Assembly (NCBI GenBank): GCA_018241505.1
Contig: JAFEDS010000009.1
Location: 248,001 to 312,000 of the forward strand
DNA from: Pseudomonadota bacterium
GTDB lineage: Bacteria; Pseudomonadota; Gammaproteobacteria; Steroidobacterales; Steroidobacteraceae
Reading direction: 5' to 3'
DNA: 64,000 nt
Every line of letters starts with the position of its first letter. The first letter of the stretch is position 1. The position numbers were made by a program, and so were the translations under genes. Below are positions 25,764 to 34,955 of the stretch, piece by piece. The notes under the pieces were generated by a model that did not search any database, was not told where the DNA came from, and worked only from the letters and a program-made list of their open reading frames with translations.

Positions 25764-27476
25764 ATGCGTCCCACCAAGAAGCGCCATCGAAAGGGCCTGC
25801 GAGCACTTGGGGTCATCGTTGCAATGGTGGCGAGTTGCTCGCCGGTCTGGAGCGCTACCACGCGAGCGGAGCTGAGCGCGCAACTTCTCGAGTGTGACGA
25901 CGTAGACTCCGGCCTGTGTGCTGATCGCTACACGCAAAGGACCTACGAAGGTAAATACATCGGACACGATGAAGTGTCACTGCTCTTCTACTCGGACGTG
26001 CCCGGCTCCGGAAACTACCAAGTATACGAGCTCGTGCTGCCCAAGGATCCGCCCACACCTCCGGCGCAGGATGGCAGCGGCGGAACGTTCAATTTCCAGC
26101 TACACCCCACATTCTGGTTCGGCATGGCGCTGTGTGATACGCAGTCCTGGCCCAATACAAATCCTGTTTGTAAACCCGATTCCGACGAGAACATCTACGA
26201 TAATCCCAATCGCAACGCTCCGGACTATATTGGACGTCACCCGGGAGCCGCCGTTCTCGAATTGCAGTTCTATCCTCCATTCGGCATCAATCCAGGGGCG
26301 GTTGCAGACGCGTGGTCGGCTGCGCTGACCATCGACAGTCTCAGTGATCGGATCGGGCCGGTGGAAGCAGTCTCGAACAATCAGGACTGCCTCGCAAAGG
26401 CCGGCGAGGAACCCGTCAATTTCGCGTATCTGACCTTGCACGGGCAGGCACAGGCACCTGCGAGCCCGCTCAACACCGACTTCGCCAACAAGTTTGGCTA
26501 CCAACCTGGGAATACGTTTCTGATGAATGCCGGCGATCGGCTCATCATTCAGCTTTATGACACTCCGGCGGGAGTGCGTGTTGTTGTCAAGGATCTGACT
26601 ACAGGTCAGACAGGCTCGATGACAGCCAGCGCCGCCAACGGATTTGCACACGTGAACTTCGTCCCAGATCCGCTTCCGGCGCGTCCCTCTGTCAAGTGCA
26701 CTGCGCGAAATGAGGGATTCCATCCCATGTACAGTACATCGAGCGAACACACGCGCGTTATATGGGGGGCGCACACCTTTAACATCACGTACACCGATGA
26801 AATCGGCCACTACGAGCATTGCGGTGCTGTTGACCATGAGGGCGGACAGTGTTTGGTTGCCGGCAGTGATGATCGCGCCGGCGTAGACGCTGATGATTTC
26901 GCATGCTTCAGCGCGGACTTCCTCGGAAGCTTGGGACTGGCGCCTGTTGGTGCATGCTTGGGCGAGGACCTGGATTTTGATGGAGTTCCCTATCGGTTAA
27001 CCTGGCCGGGAACGGGTCCTCCAGCGGATGATGCTCAGCTCAAACCTACACCGGTACGCTTTACGAGCCCGCGGTTCTTGAGCACCGCAGCTCCCAGTGG
27101 GGCTTTGCAAAACTACCAACGCGTCGCGTTCGAATCCGACTTGCCGGTGCTCGAGAGCGCGGCGGGCGTGCCGTCGTGTTCGCAACTGGGTGCGTACGAC
27201 GGCTGTACGAATCCGCCTCCCGGCGCGCAGTTCTACCCGATCTTTTCGACCACTCAGATTGCAAATGAGTGCTGGTGGCAGGAAGGTGGAGCTTCAATAC
27301 CGGGAACGATTGAGACGTTCGGTGGTTCGTCGGCAACGGAGTTCGGTACGACACCTCTTCAGGTGCTGATCCCATGGTCGACCGATCCAAACTCCCCCGC
27401 CAGTATCACAGTTCCCCAGGACTTCCGGCGGATCCTTCCGCTCAATCCCTGCAAGGCGGGCGGGCAGCTCCAATAA
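25764..27476 (+). CDS. Large secreted protein of unknown function
   Basis: 570 residues from the ATG at 25764, with GAAGGG before it. The signal peptide is RALGVIVAMVASCSPVWSA. The mature protein contains many cysteines and Trp/Tyr, Asp-rich loops (DADDFACFSAD, DLDFDGVPY) and an HTFNITYTDEIGHYEHC segment, consistent with an extracellular, metal-binding, disulfide-bonded beta protein. I do not recognise a named family. The cysteine pattern suggests periplasmic or extracellular folding. It probably belongs with the beta-helix gene upstream. Confidence 0.6.
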   Translation: MRPTKKRHRKGLRALGVIVAMVASCSPVWSATTRAELSAQLLECDDVDSGLCADRYTQRTYEGKYIGHDEVSLLFYSDVPGSGNYQVYELVLPKDPPTPPAQDGSGGTFNFQLHPTFWFGMALCDTQSWPNTNPVCKPDSDENIYDNPNRNAPDYIGRHPGAAVLELQFYPPFGINPGAVADAWSAALTIDSLSDRIGPVEAVSNNQDCLAKAGEEPVNFAYLTLHGQAQAPASPLNTDFANKFGYQPGNTFLMNAGDRLIIQLYDTPAGVRVVVKDLTTGQTGSMTASAANGFAHVNFVPDPLPARPSVKCTARNEGFHPMYSTSSEHTRVIWGAHTFNITYTDEIGHYEHCGAVDHEGGQCLVAGSDDRAGVDADDFACFSADFLGSLGLAPVGACLGEDLDFDGVPYRLTWPGTGPPADDAQLKPTPVRFTSPRFLSTAAPSGALQNYQRVAFESDLPVLESAAGVPSCSQLGAYDGCTNPPPGAQFYPIFSTTQIANECWWQEGGASIPGTIETFGGSSATEFGTTPLQVLIPWSTDPNSPASITVPQDFRRILPLNPCKAGGQLQ

Positions 27477-27515
27477 AGGGCGTGGGGCCGCAAATCCATT
27501 GTGCTGCCTGCTTGA

Positions 27516-27541
27516 GTAGCGATAGCTACGATGTGCTACAT
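27516..27541 (+). promoter_or_regulatory. Clustered inverted repeats before the broken vapC
   Basis: GTAGC-GATA-GCTAC (27516-27529) is followed by ATGT-GCT-ACAT (27531-27541), and ATGTGCTA is repeated directly at 27531 and 27540. Such repeats are usual in toxin-antitoxin promoters. Here they sit directly before a toxin fragment, with no antitoxin gene between. Confidence 0.35.
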
Positions 27542-27921
27542 GTGCTAATACATCGGTCGTGATCGATCACGATGTGATTGATCCGAAGTTGCTTCCTGAC
27601 GAATCAGCTATCTCAGCAGTCACTCTCGCGGAGCTGGCTGCTGGTCCACATGCTACAGATGACCGCGATGAGCGCGCCAGGCGCCAGGACCGATTGCAAT
27701 GGGCAACTGCCACGTGGGATGCGATACCGTTTGATGATGAGGGCGCGAGGGTATATGGCCGCATGTTTGCAGCGGCTCGAGCTGCGGGGCAATCGAGCCG
27801 TTCGCGTCTTGCCGACCTGCTGGTCGCCGCCACTGCGGCCGCAAATAATTTACCCCTCTACACCCGCAATGCGGATGACTTTCGTGCATTGAAGGAAATC
27901 GTCAGGATCATTTCGATTTGA
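27526..27921 (+). pseudogene. Truncated VapC-like PIN-domain toxin without antitoxin
   Basis: The frame reads as a PIN-domain RNase. The second, third and fourth acidic positions are present: TLAELAAG (Glu), LADLLVAA (Asp) and RNADDF (Asp). The family's first strand should read like DTSVVID; here the in-frame bases before the first GTG (27559) give NTSVVID, so the first catalytic Asp is Asn. No ATG precedes it and a TAG closes the frame at 27523. A product from GTG 27559 would lack the first beta strand. No VapB-type antitoxin is found upstream. This is most likely an inactive remnant. It lies between the secreted proteins and the GlxA-type regulator. Confidence 0.65.
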
Positions 27922-27974
27922 TCGGCCCAGCGCATTGTCGCGGTTTCTTCAGCACCAACACGGCGCGGCGCTCG

Positions 27975-28973
27975 TCAGCCTCGCGGCAGGTTGGCCGCGA
28001 ACCGGGCGCGGAACTCGCGTGGGGCGACCGCCAATTGACGCTGAAAGCTCTGGCGCATGGTTTCCTTGGAACCGAAACCGCAGCGCCGGGTAATACTCTT
28101 GATCGACAACCTCGAACCCGCGAGCAGGCGCTGGGCCGCCTCGACCCGCAGGCGCTCAACTGCCCGCGCGGGTGAGTGGCCGGTCGCCGCCCGATAGTGG
28201 CGCACGAACGTTCTCTCACTCATGCCAGCGCGCACCGCCAGTGCCGGCACGCTGAGATCGGAGGCCAGGTGTTCGGCCATCCACGCATGCAAGCGGCCAA
28301 ACCTGACGTCACTTGCCTGCAGCGCCAACACCTGACTGAACTGTGCTTGCCCGCCGGGTCGCTTGAGAAACACCACCAGATCTCGCGCGACCGCCATGGC
28401 GATGTCGTGTCCGACATCTTCCTCCACCAGCGCAAGACTGAGATCGATGCCGGCGGTAACACCGGCAGAGCTCCAGAACTGGCCATCCCTTACGTAGATC
28501 GGATCACTCTCGACCCGCGTGGATGGATTGCGGCTGGCCAGCTCGGCGCAGTCACGCCAGTGGGTGACTGCGCTTCGTCCCGTGAGTAGCCCGGCCGCGG
28601 CTGCCAAAAACGCCCCAGTGCAGATCGATACCACACGCCGCGCACGCGCTGCTCGCAGCGACAGCCAGCGCATCAACACCGCATCCTGTACTGCCTTGCG
28701 GATCCCGCCGCCGCCGGCGATGACCAGTGTGTCGAGTGGGGCAGTGTGGCGCGGCAACGGTACGGCGACGAGCGTGAGACCACTACTGGTCGTGATGTAT
28801 TGCGAACGGGCTACCACGCGAACCTGATACGGCGTGGCCAGGCCGGCAGCCGCCGCCCATTCGTTGGCAGAAGCAAATACCTGCAATGGGCCGGTTATAT
28901 CCAGTAGCTGTGCCTCGGGAAACGCGAGAATCTCTATAGACCGCTTTGGCGTAATTCCTGCGATATGTGACAT
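27975..28973 (-). CDS. GlxA-family AraC regulator with DJ-1/PfpI-like sensor domain
   Basis: About 332 residues from ATG 28973 (MSHIAGITPKRS), preferred over 29042, which would run into the opposite promoter and gene. The N-terminal half is the class I glutamine amidotransferase-like (DJ-1/PfpI) domain with SICTGAFLAAAAG carrying the conserved Cys. The C-terminal ~100 residues hold two helix-turn-helix motifs of AraC type (LAVRAGMSERTFVRHYRAATG and the CGFGSKETMRQSFQRQ segment). Such proteins activate catabolic genes for amines or amino acids. The target is unknown. The start lies 56 bases from the divergent DUF1272 gene. Confidence 0.87.
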   Translation of the reverse strand: MSHIAGITPKRSIEILAFPEAQLLDITGPLQVFASANEWAAAAGLATPYQVRVVARSQYITTSSGLTLVAVPLPRHTAPLDTLVIAGGGGIRKAVQDAVLMRWLSLRAARARRVVSICTGAFLAAAAGLLTGRSAVTHWRDCAELASRNPSTRVESDPIYVRDGQFWSSAGVTAGIDLSLALVEEDVGHDIAMAVARDLVVFLKRPGGQAQFSQVLALQASDVRFGRLHAWMAEHLASDLSVPALAVRAGMSERTFVRHYRAATGHSPARAVERLRVEAAQRLLAGSRLSIKSITRRCGFGSKETMRQSFQRQLAVAPREFRARFAANLPRG

Positions 28974-29029
28974 ATACGCCAACTTTAAGGATGAGAAAAT
29001 GCGGGCGTCAAGTAAAAGGGCGAATGACC

Positions 29030-29341
29030 ATGTCACTGGCACTGCGACCGAACTGTGAATTGTGCGACTGCGATCTGCCGGCCGATTCGACTGAGGCGCG
29101 CATTTGTTCGTACGAGTGCACCTTTTGTGCGCGGTGCGTCGAGAATGTGCTGCTCAACGTTTGTCCCAATTGCGGCGGTGGGTTCGCGCCGCGGCCTATC
29201 CGGCCGCGCCACGAATGGCGCCCCGGGCTGTCACTCGACAAGCGCCCCGCAACCCTCGAGCGGGTGCGCACTACTTACAGCCGTGCCCAGATCGCGGCGT
29301 TTGCACAACAACTTCAGGCCATGCCGCCAGCAGAGCGATGA
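29030..29341 (+). CDS. DUF1272 cysteine-rich protein
   Basis: A 103-residue protein whose first half is the DUF1272 signature: LRPNCELCDCDLP, EARICSYECTFCARC and CPNCGGGF. The CxxC pairs suggest a small zinc-binding treble-clef-like domain. The second half (about 60-103) is a polar helix not essential to the family. The ATG at 29030 begins directly before the conserved LRPNCE; a longer reading from 28967 would overlap the divergent regulator. Its function is unknown. It is paired back to back with the GlxA-type regulator, as DUF1272 genes commonly are with regulators. Confidence 0.8.
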   Translation: MSLALRPNCELCDCDLPADSTEARICSYECTFCARCVENVLLNVCPNCGGGFAPRPIRPRHEWRPGLSLDKRPATLERVRTTYSRAQIAAFAQQLQAMPPAER

Positions 29342-29413
29342 ACTGCGGCGGTTCGAGGCGGCGATGCACGTACACTACAGGGACACCGTACTGCCACTGT
29401 ATGACGCGCGCGA

Positions 29414-30619
29414 TCACCGTCGCACAACCATTGCCGCGAGAGCGGCGGCGATGACATTCGCCGCCGCACTGGCCCCGATCGCGACCCCGTAGCTGCGACT
29501 AACATCGTAGAGAAATCCCACGCTGCTCGGTCCAATCAGGCTTCCGATCCCGACACTCGTATAGAGCACGCCGATGATGGCTCCGACGTTCTTTGCACCG
29601 AAAAGATCGGCCACGACCGCCGGCAGGATGGCAACCCAGCCTCCATAGAAGAGCCCGAAAATGAGTGCGAACAGGACCAACAGCAGTACCGTTTGGGCAA
29701 CGGTCCAGATTGTCAGGGAAGCCGCCATGCCAAGATACATGATGACGAGGAAGCGCTTCCGGCCCATCTTGTCGGCAATGCCGCCGAGAAAGAACCTGCC
29801 GATCGTGCTGCCGATGCCAATCGCGCTCAGTAACCACGCGGCGGTTGATGCCAGGATCCCATGGTCGGCCGCGTAGGGGACCAGGTGAACGAATGGAACA
29901 AATACACCCAGGGACGCAACCAAACACGCGCCATAGAGAGAGACAAACGATCGTGTCCCGACCGCCTGACGCAGGGACAGTCCTTCGCGCGTGATCTGCG
30001 CCGCACCTGGCGTCGGTCGGATGCCATCCGGATGCAAATTCCTCGCTGCCGGATTATCTTCGAGGGAAAAAGTGGCGGCTATACCCAGGACGAGCGCGAA
30101 TACACCCAACGCCAAGTAGGCGTTGCGCCACCCAATGCTGTCAATCAATGTTGTCGCGACCGGCGGCATGATGAGCGTGCCGACACCGATGCCGCTGACC
30201 GCGAAACCCGACGCGAGCCCTCGGCGTTCCACGAACCAGCGTTGAACCACGGCCAGCGTCGGAACGTACGCGCATCCCACGCCCAAGCCGATTCCGAAGC
30301 TGTAAGCAACATAGACCTGATCGAGCGTGCGCGCTCGTCCCGCCAGAATCAGGCCCGCGCCAACGAGTGCCATGCCGGTAGCCGCCAGCTTCCGCGCACC
30401 CCAGCGCTCGGCCAGTGGCGCTGAAATGACCCCCAGCCCGAAATACAGGAAGGCCGCGAAACAGAACACCAGTGAGGCCGAACCGCGTGAGGCACCCAAG
30501 TCGCTCTGAAGAGAGTCGAGGAAGGAGCTGAATGTATACGCGCTGCCGAAGCCGACGAACGTGATGACAAACGCCGCCGCAACAACAAACCAGCCGTGAA
30601 AGACTCTCCCGCCGCTCAT
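29414..30619 (-). CDS. MFS transporter, monocarboxylate/oxalate-type
   Basis: 401 residues and about twelve membrane segments. The ATG at 30619 overlaps the amidase stop by 4 bases (ATGA), so translation is coupled; reading further upstream would run through the amidase. The opening GRVFHGWFVVAAAFVITF and the FGSAYTFSSF segment resemble MFS carriers for carboxylates (OxlT/MCT-like). Together with the amidase it probably forms a unit that imports an amide or exports its acid product. The actual substrate is unknown. Confidence 0.84.
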   Translation of the reverse strand: MSGGRVFHGWFVVAAAFVITFVGFGSAYTFSSFLDSLQSDLGASRGSASLVFCFAAFLYFGLGVISAPLAERWGARKLAATGMALVGAGLILAGRARTLDQVYVAYSFGIGLGVGCAYVPTLAVVQRWFVERRGLASGFAVSGIGVGTLIMPPVATTLIDSIGWRNAYLALGVFALVLGIAATFSLEDNPAARNLHPDGIRPTPGAAQITREGLSLRQAVGTRSFVSLYGACLVASLGVFVPFVHLVPYAADHGILASTAAWLLSAIGIGSTIGRFFLGGIADKMGRKRFLVIMYLGMAASLTIWTVAQTVLLLVLFALIFGLFYGGWVAILPAVVADLFGAKNVGAIIGVLYTSVGIGSLIGPSSVGFLYDVSRSYGVAIGASAAANVIAAALAAMVVRR

Positions 30620-32055
30620 AGCGATATCTTTTCCTCGCGGCCTGCGGGCAAATTGACGGGCCGCAAGCGGTGCCAGCCGGTTGCAGCCTGAAAGGCCGCT
30701 CCGGCACGAACCAGCGCCGCCTCGGCAAAGTGGGCTGCAACGAGTTGCAGTCCGATGGGAAGTGCGTCTTTCGTCAGGCCGCCCGGGAAGGCCAAAGTGG
30801 GATGGCCGCTCATGTTGAACGGGCACGTGTAGCGCTGCAGACCGGCGATGAGCTCGGGCTGATCGCCGAGTGTTGCAATTGTCCCGAGGCTCAGTGGCGC
30901 AAACGGATGGACCGGTGTCAGCAGCACATCCACTGACTCGAAGACGGTTTCCACACGCCCCCGAAATTCTGCGCGCCTCAGCAGGATCTTTTGATAGTCA
31001 GTGCCTGAAACAGCCCGTCCGGTCTCGATCACACTCGCCAGGACAGTGCCATACTGGTCCGCCTGAGTGGAGTAGTCAGCTTCATGCGCGACCGCGGCTT
31101 CGACGGCACAGTTGGGAACCCAATCGCGCACGATTCGGGCAACCGCCGGAAATTCGATCTCAACAACCACAGCGCCGAGATCACCGAAAATCTGTGCGGC
31201 GGATGCAAGGGCCGTCTGAGTTTCAATGTCCACGCCGTTGTTGTTCCATGACGGATCGATGCCGACGCGCAGTCCCTTGACGCCCGCGGCCGCAACGGAG
31301 ACGTAGTCGGGCACAATCCGCGTCGCGGCCGTGGGATCCTTTAAATCGCTTCCGGCGATGGCCGCAAGGATGGCCCCTGCGTCCAGGGCCGTCCTGGCAA
31401 TCGGTCCGATGTGATCGAGCGACGCTGCGAGCTCCAGGATACCGTGACGGCTCACCCGTCCCCAAGTCGGCTTGAGGCCGGTAACACCGTTGGCAGCACA
31501 CGGCCAACGAATGGAGCCGCCCGTATCCGAAGCCACCGAACCGTAACAGAGACCGGCCGCGGTTGCGGCGGCCGAGCCGCTCGACGAGATGCCAGCCCAG
31601 TAGTCCGCATTCCAGGGATTGCGGACCGGCGTAACTGACGGGTGATAGTCGGAGTAGGCACCTTCGGTGAGTTGCGTTTTTCCAATCAACACGGCACCGG
31701 CCCCCGCGAGCCGACGCACGACAGTAGCATCCTCAGGCGGTCGGAAGTCCTTGCGGACGCTAGTGCCGCCCGCGGTCGGTACACCTTCAATCCAACAAAG
31801 GTCCTTGACGGAGATCGGCACGCCATGCAGAGGTCCGCGCCGCAAGCCCGAACCCATCTCCCGATCCGCGGCTTCAGCTTGTCGAAGGGCGCTTGCCTCC
31901 AGCACCTGCGTATAGGCGTGCAACTTCCCATTCAGCTCGGCTATTCTCGCCAGCAGCGCTTCAGTCACCTCGCGCGCCGTCACAGCGCGGGCGGCGATCA
32001 GTTCTCCGACCTCGAGCAGGTCGCGCATCGCCAAGTCATCGCTATCAGCCTTCAT
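30616..32055 (-). CDS. Amidase signature family hydrolase
   Basis: 479 residues, normal length for the family. The Ser-cisSer-Lys triad is visible: Lys84 in SVKDL, the Gly/Ser-rich GISSSGSAAATAAG segment with the cis-Ser, and nucleophile Ser181 in SDTGGSIRWP. It hydrolyses an amide to acid plus ammonia. It lacks the features needed to call it GatA, and no gatB or gatC is near. It is the first gene of a two-gene operon with the MFS carrier and is divergent from a LysR regulator (107 bases between), which is the likely controller. Confidence 0.88.
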   Translation of the reverse strand: MKADSDDLAMRDLLEVGELIAARAVTAREVTEALLARIAELNGKLHAYTQVLEASALRQAEAADREMGSGLRRGPLHGVPISVKDLCWIEGVPTAGGTSVRKDFRPPEDATVVRRLAGAGAVLIGKTQLTEGAYSDYHPSVTPVRNPWNADYWAGISSSGSAAATAAGLCYGSVASDTGGSIRWPCAANGVTGLKPTWGRVSRHGILELAASLDHIGPIARTALDAGAILAAIAGSDLKDPTAATRIVPDYVSVAAAGVKGLRVGIDPSWNNNGVDIETQTALASAAQIFGDLGAVVVEIEFPAVARIVRDWVPNCAVEAAVAHEADYSTQADQYGTVLASVIETGRAVSGTDYQKILLRRAEFRGRVETVFESVDVLLTPVHPFAPLSLGTIATLGDQPELIAGLQRYTCPFNMSGHPTLAFPGGLTKDALPIGLQLVAAHFAEAALVRAGAAFQAATGWHRLRPVNLPAGREEKISL

Positions 32056-32161
32056 CCCGCTGCCTCATCCCCAAGCCGACGAATCTCCCTGGAGAATAGG
32101 GAGTGCGAGTAGTATCCACAATTCACAATATCTGCTGCATATGAACGAGCCCAGCTAATCC

Positions 32162-33040
32162 ATGCATGCGAATCTCCCCCCTTTGAATGCGCTGAAGGCA
32201 TTCGAAGCCGCGGCCCGGCACCGTTCAATCAAGCTGGCCGCCGAAGAGCTTTGCGTCACTCCGGGCGCGGTCAGTCAAATGATCAAGAGTCTCGAAGCGC
32301 ACCTGGGTGTGAAACTGTTTGAACGCGTGACGCGCGGCATCCATCTCACCAATGCCGGCCACAATTACTTGCCGTCGGTCAGCAACGCATTCCGGCAGCT
32401 TGCGGAAGCTTCACTCCGGATTGCCGCGCCTGAAACTTCGGGTGTTCTCACAGTCAGCGTAACGCCGTTCTTTGCATCCGCATGGCTCATTCCACGCATG
32501 AAAGCATTTCAAACGGCCCATCCGGATATTGACATCCAGGTGATCACCAGCAGCAAGCTCGTCGACTTTTCACGGCAGGGTGTTGATGTTGCGGTACGTC
32601 ACGGCCTCGGAGTGTACCCAGGCTTGCGGAGCGATCGCGTCGTGACTGTTGAAATGGTCGCCGTCGCTGCTGCCTCCCTGGTGGAATTGCGTGGCGCGCC
32701 TGTTGATGCCGGGGCGCTGCTCGATTGGCCCAAAGTGCATGACTTCGAGCGACGCGGCTGGTCCCTGTGGTTCGAAGCGAATTCGCTCACCGAAAGGCAA
32801 TCACCCCGCGGGCCCTCATTCGACGATAGCGGTCTGTTGTTGAAAGCCGTACTGGACGGCCAGGGAGCAGGTTTGCTGCCCGCCGCGATGGTGGCCAAAG
32901 AGCTGGCCGATGGCTCGCTCATTCAACTTCTGGCGGCTCGAAAAATCGAGGAGTTTGCCTACTACCTCGTGTGCCCCCACAAGAATCAGCAGCAACCGAA
33001 AATCACGGCATTTCGCGAATGGATTTTGCGGGCGGAATGA
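32162..33040 (+). CDS. LysR-family regulator, GcvA-like
   Basis: 292 residues. The N-terminal winged helix-turn-helix is PLNALKAFEAAARHRSIKLAAEELCVTPGAVSQMIKSLE. A type 2 periplasmic-binding-like effector domain follows (VSVTPFFASAWLIPRM, DVAVRHGLG), as in GcvA/AmpR-type regulators. It is divergent from the amidase-MFS operon, the classic arrangement for LysR control of the opposite operon. The effector is unknown; an amide or its acid product is a reasonable guess. Confidence 0.87.
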   Translation: MHANLPPLNALKAFEAAARHRSIKLAAEELCVTPGAVSQMIKSLEAHLGVKLFERVTRGIHLTNAGHNYLPSVSNAFRQLAEASLRIAAPETSGVLTVSVTPFFASAWLIPRMKAFQTAHPDIDIQVITSSKLVDFSRQGVDVAVRHGLGVYPGLRSDRVVTVEMVAVAAASLVELRGAPVDAGALLDWPKVHDFERRGWSLWFEANSLTERQSPRGPSFDDSGLLLKAVLDGQGAGLLPAAMVAKELADGSLIQLLAARKIEEFAYYLVCPHKNQQQPKITAFREWILRAE

Positions 33041-33041
33041 G

Positions 33042-33947
33042 CTACGGCGGCGAGACGTCATGCACTCCCGCAGCGTTGCCGGCAACATCCCGAAGATGCC
33101 CCCCGCGACGCAATGTCAGCAGCCGTAACGCAGCAGCACCGATCGGGCGCTTGATTGAGTCGCGCCAGCGGGATTGGAACGGAGGCTTGGGCGATACGCG
33201 CATTTTGCGCAAACAATAGTTCGCGGCGTACAGGTCGAGATACTCCTGATGCCAGGAGTGGTACAGGATCGCCACTGTCACCGAAATGTTGTTGTCGTTC
33301 TGCACCCAGTGAGGCGCGTTCACGGGAATGTGGACGCCGGTGCCGGGTTTCAGGCGGATGACGCTGGCACGGTGCTGCAGGTGTGGCTTATAGATGGCCG
33401 CGTTGGTATCAGCCGCCCAGAAACGCTCGATCTCCTCCTCGGGAAGTACTTCTCGATCGTCCTTGGGGAAAATGCTGATGTTCTTCTCACCGCGAAGCTG
33501 TAACAGGAAGTTGCACTCACTATCCATGTGGTAGGTGCTGAGGCGATTGGGTGAGGTAAGGAAAATGGCCATTTCCTTGCGCCGCATCTTGCGCTCCAGT
33601 TCCCGACCACTGACCTGCAGCAGGTCCGAAATGCAGTTGTTCAAGACCTGTGCGTAAGGCGCCGAGCGTTCCGCGGCTTTCAGATCGATCCAGGCGCCGG
33701 CGGTTTCCAGCCGTTCAATGGTCTGGTCCACCGGGAACTCGGCCGGGGACGTTCCCCAGCGCGAACCAATGTTGGTGACACCAGCGTCGTAATAGATATC
33801 CCCCGGCCGGTCGGCCGCCATTTCCCGGGCCAATTGCAGCAGGCGCGGGATTTCGAACAGCGGGTGCGCGGCAAGCCGATGTTGGATTTCAAAATGCCGT
33901 TTGTTGAAGTGGGTGGCGAAGAGGCCAGGATCAATGATCAGACTCAT
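33042..33947 (-). CDS. JmjC/cupin-like Fe(II)/2-oxoglutarate-dependent protein
   Basis: About 301 residues from ATG 33947. The jelly-roll core has STYHMDSECNFLLQLRGEKNISIF, with the HxD iron pair, and later GTGVHIPVNAPHWVQN with the distal His. This is the cupin-like/JmjC arrangement seen in bacterial asparaginyl-hydroxylase-like proteins. The product and substrate are unknown. The longer frame to 33998 has no better start. Its stop is 1 base from the LysR stop, tail to tail. The next 166 bases upstream hold no gene; then an SDR remnant follows. Confidence 0.75.
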   Translation of the reverse strand: MSLIIDPGLFATHFNKRHFEIQHRLAAHPLFEIPRLLQLAREMAADRPGDIYYDAGVTNIGSRWGTSPAEFPVDQTIERLETAGAWIDLKAAERSAPYAQVLNNCISDLLQVSGRELERKMRRKEMAIFLTSPNRLSTYHMDSECNFLLQLRGEKNISIFPKDDREVLPEEEIERFWAADTNAAIYKPHLQHRASVIRLKPGTGVHIPVNAPHWVQNDNNISVTVAILYHSWHQEYLDLYAANYCLRKMRVSPKPPFQSRWRDSIKRPIGAAALRLLTLRRGGHLRDVAGNAAGVHDVSPP

Positions 33948-34113
33948 GGCAACACCCGAATTTTTATAATGGGCTGCCGGCCAGAATGCTCTTGGCAAGC
34001 GGATTGTGTCAAACCGGGCGGGTGGGAACGCGAGCGGTGGAATGTGTGGGGACGCGCTGACTAGACAAATCAGGAAGTTACGTCGCTTTTCGCGCGTGAG
34101 ATCTCGGATGAGG

Positions 34114-34250
34114 CTAAATTCCAGTCAATCCGCCGCTGCACAACAAGGTCTGCCCACTCACATAGTCCGATTCAGGGATACAAAACAGATAGACCGCGCC
34201 GGCGGCCTCTTGCGGTGTACCGCGGTCGATGCAGAGTGCGTGGCGGCCGC
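34114..34250 (-). pseudogene. C-terminal remnant of a short-chain dehydrogenase (SDR)
   Basis: Reading the minus strand directly after the aqpS stop gives 44 codons ending in TAG (34116-34114). They match the end of FabG-like SDRs: RGTPQEAAGAVYLF, PESDYVSGQTLL and CSGGLTGI. No start or N-terminal Rossmann part exists; upstream is the intact aqpS reading frame. A once complete SDR gene was therefore cut by the rearrangement that placed the arsenic operon here. It is too short to be functional. Confidence 0.75.
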
Positions 34251-34955
34251 CTAGCTGTTCCTACTGGACGGGCCAACGATCTCCGCTACATCAGCCACAC
34301 GGGGCTCGCGTCCCGCAAACAGTAGGCGCGCAACCAACAAGGCAATCACTGCTCCCGCAAGCTGCGCCGCAATGAACCCCGGCGCATCTAGAGGCCGGAT
34401 ACCGGAGAATGTGTCAGTCAGGGAACGAGCAACCGTGATTGCAGGGTTCGCGAAGGACGTGGAGGCCGTAAACCAGTACGCGGCACCAATCCACCCCGCC
34501 ACCATCCACGGCGCGTCCTGCGCGCGACGATTTCCCAGCACCACCAATAACAGCCCGAAAGTCGCCACTCCTTCCGCCAGCCACTGAGCGGGGCCCGTGC
34601 GTGCATGGAGCGAAGACTGCAATAGCGGTAATTCGAACATCGCGTGTGCAAGCAGGGCGCCCGCGCAAGATCCAGCGACCTGCATCAACGCATAGGGCAC
34701 TGCGTCTCGCCAGGGCAACGCGCCCAGGATCGCCTGGACGAATGAAACGGCTGGGTTGAAGTGCGCGCCGCTGATGGGACCCAGCAGCCCAATCAGGGTC
34801 GCTAACACGGCCACTGTGGCACCTGTGTTGGCTAGTAGGGCGACCGCCGTATTACCTGCCGCCAAGCGCTCCGCCATGATCCCAGAGCCCACCACGGTTG
34901 CCGCGAGAAGGAGCGAGCCGATCCCTTCGGCCGCAAGTCGGTTGATCAACGTCAT
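34251..34955 (-). CDS. aqpS: MIP-family channel of the arsenic operon (AqpS-type)
   Basis: A 234-residue aquaglyceroporin-type channel with six membrane segments and both pore loops: HFNPAVS and SFANPAIT (the two NPA boxes). The ATG at 34955 overlaps the arsN2 stop (ATGA); a longer start at 35006 would sit inside arsN2. In Sinorhizobium-type ars operons AqpS lets arsenite made by ArsC leave the cell. No ArsB or Acr3 pump is in this operon, so it is probably the exit path here. It is the last gene of the operon, directly followed by the SDR remnant. Confidence 0.86.
   Translation of the reverse strand: MTLINRLAAEGIGSLLLAATVVGSGIMAERLAAGNTAVALLANTGATVAVLATLIGLLGPISGAHFNPAVSFVQAILGALPWRDAVPYALMQVAGSCAGALLAHAMFELPLLQSSLHARTGPAQWLAEGVATFGLLLVVLGNRRAQDAPWMVAGWIGAAYWFTASTSFANPAITVARSLTDTFSGIRPLDAPGFIAAQLAGAVIALLVARLLFAGREPRVADVAEIVGPSSRNS

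Noticed and set aside
27559-27921. Intact VapC toxin starting at GTG 27559
   Set aside because: It would lack the first beta strand and first catalytic Asp, and no antitoxin is present.
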